Shown here: positions 6,313 through 9,720 of the stretch, one piece after another | Layout of the letters: each line of letters starts with the position of its first letter | How positions within the stretch are numbered: the first letter of the stretch is position 1 | NCBI GenBank assembly: GCA_049515175.1 | Contig: JBEKUI010000186.1 | Coordinates: forward strand, 1-9,720 | Origin: JACQNR01 sp049515175 | GTDB lineage: Bacteria; Acidobacteriota; Terriglobia; UBA7540 | Direction of reading: 5' to 3' | Length of the DNA stretch: 9,720 nt | The notes under the pieces: model-generated | Seen by the model: only the letters and a program-made list of their open reading frames with translations | What the model was told of the DNA's origin: nothing | The model's database searches: none | Program-made: the position numbers and the translations under genes

Positions 6313-7497
6313 TCACGCTTCCCTTTCCTGGCGTGCTGCCTGAGGCTCGTCAATATGCGTGGCGAGCAAGACCGCCACCAGCGCCGTCATCCCCGCACAG
6401 AGGCTGGTTACGGCTGCGTACCCGTAATGCTGGAAAAGAATGCCGCCCACGACCGCCACCGAGCCGATCCCCAACTGCGAGGCGATATTGCGGAGAGCAA
6501 TGAAGGAGCCGCGCTGGGCCGCCGGAACCATCTCGGTCATCAGTGCCGTAAGCGGGCCCTGGCGGATAGCCGCCCCGAGGCTTGTGGCCGCAAACACCAC
6601 CAGCAGCCCCACGCCCCAGTCGAGAAAAGGTATCGCCACAATCGCGACTGCCAGCAGGACGTTGCCTGCGATAGAAACGGGGCGCTTCCCCCACTTATCG
6701 GAAGCAGAACCGCCCAACGGCGCGCTGCCCACGGCCACCAGTCCACTCAACATAAAAACCCAGCCCACAGTTCGCGTGGGGAGATCGAATCGAGTGTTCA
6801 GCCACTGCCCGATATAGGTGATGAATCCCACCAGCCCGGCGGAAACCAGAAACGCCACCACGAGTGCGGCGAGAGTATCACGCCGCGCCAGAAACGACCG
6901 GAAGGCCGCCACCGTTGACCGGACCCGCTCCCGGGAAGGCTGGGGATTCAGAACGTCCCGCGGAAGAGTGAACGAGGTCATCGCCACCAGCAGCGCCGCG
7001 AGAGCAAAGTATTGGAAAGCATGCCGCCAGCCAAAGCGGTCGGCAATCTGCGTCGCCAGGGGAACGCCCACAATGGGCGCCATAAAGTACGCCATGGAGA
7101 TAAGACTCACCGCCCTGCCCCGAACTGCATAGGCAAACCAGTCACCCGCATAGGCAATCGAGCAGGTCGAGATCGTGCCGGCGGCCAGCCCGGTGAGGGA
7201 TCGAGCGAGGAGAATCTCCGGAAAGGTTTGGCATCGCGAAGACAGCCAGGAAGCCAACGCGAAAACCAGCGCCCCCACCACCAGGAAGCGGCGCCGGCCG
7301 AAATGATCGGACAGCGATCCGGACGCAAACGCCGCCAGGGCCGCCGCCAGCGAGTAAACGGTCACCATCAAGCCCGCTGAGGCGACGGTGATCCCGAAGG
7401 ATTTGACCAACGGCGGAAGCAACGCGGCAATGGCCTGATTGTCAGCAACACCCAGGAACAACAAGAAGAACAGGTTGGCAATGACCCGGTAGTTCAA
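6313..7497 (-). CDS. MFS transporter (DHA1/AraJ-like)
   Basis: This 394-residue inner-membrane protein has about 12 hydrophobic segments, the usual size for a 12-span major facilitator drug- or sugar-efflux type protein. The loop 2-3 signature GSLSDHFGRRR (60-70) is present, and its counterpart after span 8 is GGSASDKWGKRP (262-273), reflecting the two-fold MFS symmetry. RSLTGLAAGT (99-108) is a typical span 4 motif. The start is TTG at 7497: a TAG lies directly upstream in frame, there is no ATG before residue 43 (which would remove span 1), and AGGAG lies eight bases upstream. Export of small molecules by proton antiport is expected from the family; the substrate is unknown. It follows the AhpD-like gene by 116 bases and precedes the alpha/beta hydrolase by 77, so the three could form one transcript. 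Confidence 0.88.
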   Translation of the reverse strand: MNYRVIANLFFLLFLGVADNQAIAALLPPLVKSFGITVASAGLMVTVYSLAAALAAFASGSLSDHFGRRRFLVVGALVFALASWLSSRCQTFPEILLARSLTGLAAGTISTCSIAYAGDWFAYAVRGRAVSLISMAYFMAPIVGVPLATQIADRFGWRHAFQYFALAALLVAMTSFTLPRDVLNPQPSRERVRSTVAAFRSFLARRDTLAALVVAFLVSAGLVGFITYIGQWLNTRFDLPTRTVGWVFMLSGLVAVGSAPLGGSASDKWGKRPVSIAGNVLLAVAIVAIPFLDWGVGLLVVFAATSLGAAIRQGPLTALMTEMVPAAQRGSFIALRNIASQLGIGSVAVVGGILFQHYGYAAVTSLCAGMTALVAVLLATHIDEPQAARQEREA

Positions 7498-7505
7498 CTA
7501 CCGTG

Positions 7506-7510
7506 CTCCT
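7506..7510 (-). promoter_or_regulatory. Ribosome binding site supporting the TTG start of the MFS gene
   Basis: On the minus strand AGGAG lies eight bases before TTG at 7497, which is itself immediately preceded by an in-frame TAG. Spacing and the stop together fix TTG as the start. Confidence 0.7.
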
Positions 7511-7613
7511 GAGCAAGAGTTGGACAGGTTCCTGGAATCCATTTCAGGACAGTAAGGGAAGCCCATTGTTTCGAGCCGGCGCGCCGTCGGTCCGGACAGG
7601 GTCTGCCGCACAA

Positions 7614-7952
7614 TCATTCGAAATGATGTACGTCCAGCTTGATCGCGGCCCTGTCGGACTGGTCCAGAATGCTCGCCGCGGCGATGCCTATGGCCACCAC
7701 AATCGCGTCGCTGATTTCTTCCTTGGTGCAGCCGATCTCCAGCGCCTTTTTGATGTGCCCTTCCGTACACCCCTCGCACTTCGCAATAAGAGAGCATCCA
7801 ATAGCGATGAGCTCTTTGGTCTTCAGGTCCAGCGCGCTGGGGTGGAAATAGCTCTCCTTGTAGAAGCTCAGATAGATCTGGCGCAGGCGCGGCTCGATCA
7901 AGCTCATGGAACGCGGAGGACGCTTCCCCTTGCCTTGCATGGTCTTCGCCAT
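7614..7952 (-). CDS. Carboxymuconolactone decarboxylase/AhpD-family protein
   Basis: This 112-residue cytosolic protein spans one all-helical CMD/AhpD-like domain (about residues 20-105). The key motif is C59-E-G-C62 with H66 (AKCEGCTEGHIKKAL), the redox dithiol and proton-relay histidine of AhpD-type proteins. KELIAIG before it and CTKEEISDAIVVA after it are also typical. Such proteins reduce peroxiredoxins or act as small thiol-dependent peroxidases; gamma-carboxymuconolactone decarboxylases usually lack the CxxC, so the redox role is favoured. Extra cysteines C53 and C75 are present. The ATG at 7952 has AAAGGAG 12 bases upstream, a long spacing, but no other start codon fits the frame. It leads a collinear group with the MFS transporter and hydrolase. 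A partner peroxiredoxin is not seen in the window. Confidence 0.88.
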   Translation of the reverse strand: MAKTMQGKGKRPPRSMSLIEPRLRQIYLSFYKESYFHPSALDLKTKELIAIGCSLIAKCEGCTEGHIKKALEIGCTKEEISDAIVVAIGIAAASILDQSDRAAIKLDVHHFE

Positions 7953-7980
7953 AGTGAACTCGCACTCCTTTGGAATGAAG

Positions 7981-7998
7981 GGTTGGGGAACTCCAACC
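7981..7998. promoter_or_regulatory. Inverted repeat upstream of the AhpD-like gene
   Basis: GGTTGG-N6-CCAACC is a perfect 6-bp inverted repeat whose near edge lies 28 bases before the AhpD-like start, just upstream of its ribosome binding site. If the promoter at 8055-8060 is real, this lies in the leader RNA, where it can form a 6-7 bp hairpin. Alternatively it is an operator. Confidence 0.4.
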
Positions 7999-8054
7999 GG
8001 GCCTCGCTCACACCCCGTTGAGCATGGATGCGCCTGCGGTGCTGCAAATTCAAC

Positions 8055-8060
8055 ATCCTA
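8055..8060 (-). promoter_or_regulatory. Possible extended -10 promoter for the AhpD-like gene
   Basis: On the minus strand TG-C-TAGGAT forms an extended -10 with the same hexamer as the strong promoter at 124-129. No good -35 lies 16-18 bases upstream. It would give a leader of about 95 bases containing the inverted repeat at 7981-7998. Confidence 0.35.
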
Positions 8061-8113
8061 GCACAGCTTCCAGCGGCCTGCAGATGGAATGTGGAAGGCA
8101 GCGCTTAACGCGG

Positions 8114-8136
8114 ACCCGGGCGATCGCACTCCCGGT
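8114..8136 (-). terminator. Weak hairpin downstream of the histidine kinase
   Basis: ACCCGGG (8114-8120) pairs with CCCGGT (8131-8136), giving six pairs with one bulged base and a 10-base loop that partly contains the palindrome GCGATCGC. It lies 24 bases past the kinase stop. No T-run follows, so terminator function is uncertain. Confidence 0.2.
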
Positions 8137-8159
8137 TAAAGGTGAGAATCGGCTTCGCG

Positions 8160-9506
8160 TTAACGCTCGCCGGAGGCTGGTTCGACAGAAACGGGGGTTT
8201 CCATTCCCGAAAGTTCGGGGATTTCGAGGCGGACGATCGTACCTTTGCCCGGCGTGCTCTCCACCAGAAAGGAAAACTCCCGGCTGTAGAGAACTTTCAT
8301 TCTTTCGTAGACATTCTTGAGGCCGATACCGGACTCCAGGATTTCGTCGCGCCGTTCATCGGGGATGCCCACCCCGTCATCTTCAACTTCGATTGAGAGA
8401 CGGCCCTTGCGCCGGTGCGCGCGTAGCGTGATCGTGCCCCCTTCGATCTTGGGGCCGATGCCGTGGCGGATGGCATTCTCCACCAGCGGCTGCAAGACCA
8501 TGCTGGGCACGATCAAGTCCAGCGTGTCCAGGTCAATCTGTTTGCGGATCTGCAGTTTGTCCCGCCCAAAGCGCACAACCTCAATGTCGAGATAGTCGTC
8601 GATAAACTCCACTTCCTGCTTGAGCGGTAGGAAGTGGACCTGAGTCTTGAGACGCCGGCGGAGAATGTTGGAGAGCTTCAGGACCACGGTGCGCGCCGTA
8701 TCGGGATCGAACCGCACCAGCGAAGAAACCGTGTTCAGCGTGTTGAACAGAAAGTGCGGATTGATCTGGCTGATCAGGGCATCGACACGCGCCTGAATCA
8801 GCAGCCGCTCCTGCTCCTCCAGCTTGCGCTCGATGCGGGTGTTGTTCCAGATCCGAACCGGTAAGCCGACGCCGATCACCGTGCCGAGCACGATCAGCGC
8901 CTTAGTCCAAGCTTGGGGGCCGTGTAGATAGAAGAGCAGCCTGGGCGCCATGCCGCCGAAAGTCATGCGCGCGATTTCGAGAATCACGCAGATGAGGAAG
9001 AAAAGGACCTGCCAGTCCATGGCGGGATGCTTGAAGCGGCGTTTAATGGAGCGATAAAGGCTCAGGTCAATGAAAGGCGAGAACTTCCAGACCTCTTCCT
9101 TGTCCGGGCAGACCCAACGCGCTGATCCCGCCGCCACCGCGTAGAGGACGGCCAGTGGCGCGGCGAGAATTTCATGGCCGATCAGCACCGCCGGCAGGCT
9201 GACCATCATCCCCACCACCAACCCCACAATCGTTCCACCCAGCAGTCCCGCCACGACGGTCATTTCCAGGCTCAAGTCGGTGCTCTGGTAGCGCAGCAGC
9301 AGTCGCGCCAGGACGCCCAGCATGAAAGGCACGCCGAGGAAGGCTGCGAAAATCAGCTTCTGCCGGGGGTTTCTCTGTTCGATAAAGAGCAGGCGGCGGA
9401 AGCGTTCGAAACGGGCTGTGATGCTCGCCAGGGAGGCGATCACGCCCAGCTTGATCAGCAACGTGACCAGCACCAGCGCCGGCGACTGCAGGAGGTTGGG
9501 ATTCAA
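8160..9506 (-). CDS. LytS-type sensor histidine kinase with multi-span membrane sensor
   Basis: This 448-residue inner-membrane kinase should autophosphorylate and pass phosphate to a response regulator, usually a LytTR-type one. Residues 1-125 are hydrophobic and resemble the 5TMR_LYT sensor. A soluble loop (about 130-160, with WVCPDKEE) and further spans (about 165-180 and 202-218) follow. After a short coiled stretch (224-240) comes the His_kinase (PF06580-type) box QINPHFLFNTLN with H251 as the phospho-acceptor, then the ATPase domain: LVENAIRHG (341-349), EDDGVGIP (375-382) and GIGLKNVYERM (393-403). The start is TTG at 9506: an in-frame TGA lies upstream, and no ATG occurs before M62 inside the sensor. 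The ribosome binding site is weak (GAGAA, about seven bases before). It follows thiS by 71 bases. No response regulator gene lies on either side within the window. Confidence 0.92.
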   Translation of the reverse strand: MNPNLLQSPALVLVTLLIKLGVIASLASITARFERFRRLLFIEQRNPRQKLIFAAFLGVPFMLGVLARLLLRYQSTDLSLEMTVVAGLLGGTIVGLVVGMMVSLPAVLIGHEILAAPLAVLYAVAAGSARWVCPDKEEVWKFSPFIDLSLYRSIKRRFKHPAMDWQVLFFLICVILEIARMTFGGMAPRLLFYLHGPQAWTKALIVLGTVIGVGLPVRIWNNTRIERKLEEQERLLIQARVDALISQINPHFLFNTLNTVSSLVRFDPDTARTVVLKLSNILRRRLKTQVHFLPLKQEVEFIDDYLDIEVVRFGRDKLQIRKQIDLDTLDLIVPSMVLQPLVENAIRHGIGPKIEGGTITLRAHRRKGRLSIEVEDDGVGIPDERRDEILESGIGLKNVYERMKVLYSREFSFLVESTPGKGTIVRLEIPELSGMETPVSVEPASGER

Positions 9507-9544
9507 AGTTTTCTCTGCTCGGGTATCGGATGGCGAACCCGGCT

Positions 9545-9557
9545 CCCCGCCTCGGGG
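9545..9557. other. Small G+C stem-loop between thiS and the kinase
   Basis: CCCCG-CCT-CGGGG forms a 5-bp stem with a 3-base loop in the 71-base gap. No T-run follows in the direction of the genes. It could weakly separate the two transcripts or be incidental. Confidence 0.25.
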
Positions 9558-9577
9558 CAGGAATCAGGGAACATCCT

Positions 9578-9720
9578 CTACCCGCCGCCTACGAATTGTA
9601 CGATCTCGAGATGATCGCCCGACTGCAGGGTGGTCCCCGCCCACCGATCCCGAGGCACGATTTCCCGGTTACGCTCTACCGCCACGCGGTCGGAGCGGAA
9701 GGCCAGTCGGTCCAGCATCT
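9578..9720 (-). CDS. thiS: Sulfur carrier protein ThiS, C-terminal part
   Basis: The gene runs off the right edge: 46 complete codons are visible, ending in TAG at 9578. The fragment reads RVAVERNREIVPRDRWAG, then LQSGDHLEIVQFVGGG at the C-terminus, the conserved end of ThiS. The terminal Gly-Gly is adenylated by ThiF and then carries thiocarboxylate sulfur for the thiazole ring of thiamine, made with ThiG in the cytosol. ThiS is usually about 66 residues, so roughly 20 are missing. An ATG at 9718 lies in frame but is probably internal, since the first beta strand of the ubiquitin-like fold would lie before it. thiG does not follow: the next gene is a kinase. Confidence 0.88.
   Translation of the reverse strand, partial: MLDRLAFRSDRVAVERNREIVPRDRWAGTTLQSGDHLEIVQFVGGG

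Noticed and set aside
7577..7586. 10-bp palindrome CGGCGCGCCG between the AhpD-like and MFS genes
   Set aside because: Such palindromes are frequent by chance in G+C-rich DNA, and it has no special spacing to a promoter.
7613..7627. ATCATT-CGA-AATGAT inverted repeat at the AhpD-like stop codon
   Set aside because: Most of it is coding (the final HHFE codons and stop). The stem is short and A+T-rich with no following T-run. It is probably incidental.
7498..7965. Minus-strand 155-codon frame overlapping the AhpD-like gene
   Set aside because: It starts with a GTG inside the AhpD-like gene's ribosome binding site region, but its translation has no domain signature, while the other frame has the CxxC AhpD core.
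8157..8166. Palindrome GCGTTAACGC at the kinase stop codon, with a near copy at 8101-8111
   Set aside because: It is short and partly coding, and the near copy is imperfect. There is no array or attachment-site context.

Overview
This high-G+C window looks like the chromosome of a free-living, Gram-negative-type bacterium, most likely an acidobacterium (Acidobacteriota). That assignment is inference. It rests on a canonical BshA (bacillithiol pathway) together with a DUF2911 exported protein, a PA-domain M28 metallopeptidase and a LytS-type kinase. No rRNA, tRNA, phage, transposon or CRISPR sequence is visible, and no gene appears broken.

Layout. Plus strand, 101-1762: a very good promoter (TTGACA-N17-TAGGAT) drives a small exported protein (187-612), followed 25 bases later by bshA (638-1762). 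Minus strand, reading right to left from 9720 to 1821: the 3' part of thiS (cut by the window edge); a membrane histidine kinase of the LytS/His_kinase type; a 207-base gap holding a possible promoter and an inverted repeat; a small AhpD/carboxymuconolactone-decarboxylase-family protein with a CxxC motif; an MFS transporter with a TTG start; a membrane-anchored alpha/beta hydrolase; a 95-base gap with a 17-bp perfect palindrome and an extended -10 promoter; a DUF2911 exported protein; an exported M28 zinc peptidase; and a membrane protein built from two tandem copies of one module. The two strands converge at 1763-1820.

How the genes fit together. The left transcript pairs cytosolic bacillithiol synthesis with an exported protein of unknown role. 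DUF2911 and M28 are closely spaced exported proteins and probably one transcript. The AhpD-like protein, MFS transporter and hydrolase are collinear with gaps of 116 and 77 bases and may be co-transcribed, although no common pathway is evident. The kinase has no response regulator beside it in the window. The sequence supports mostly ordinary chromosomal housekeeping and accessory genes. The features most worth following up are the internally duplicated membrane protein and the regulatory dyads at 5291-5307 and 7981-7998.
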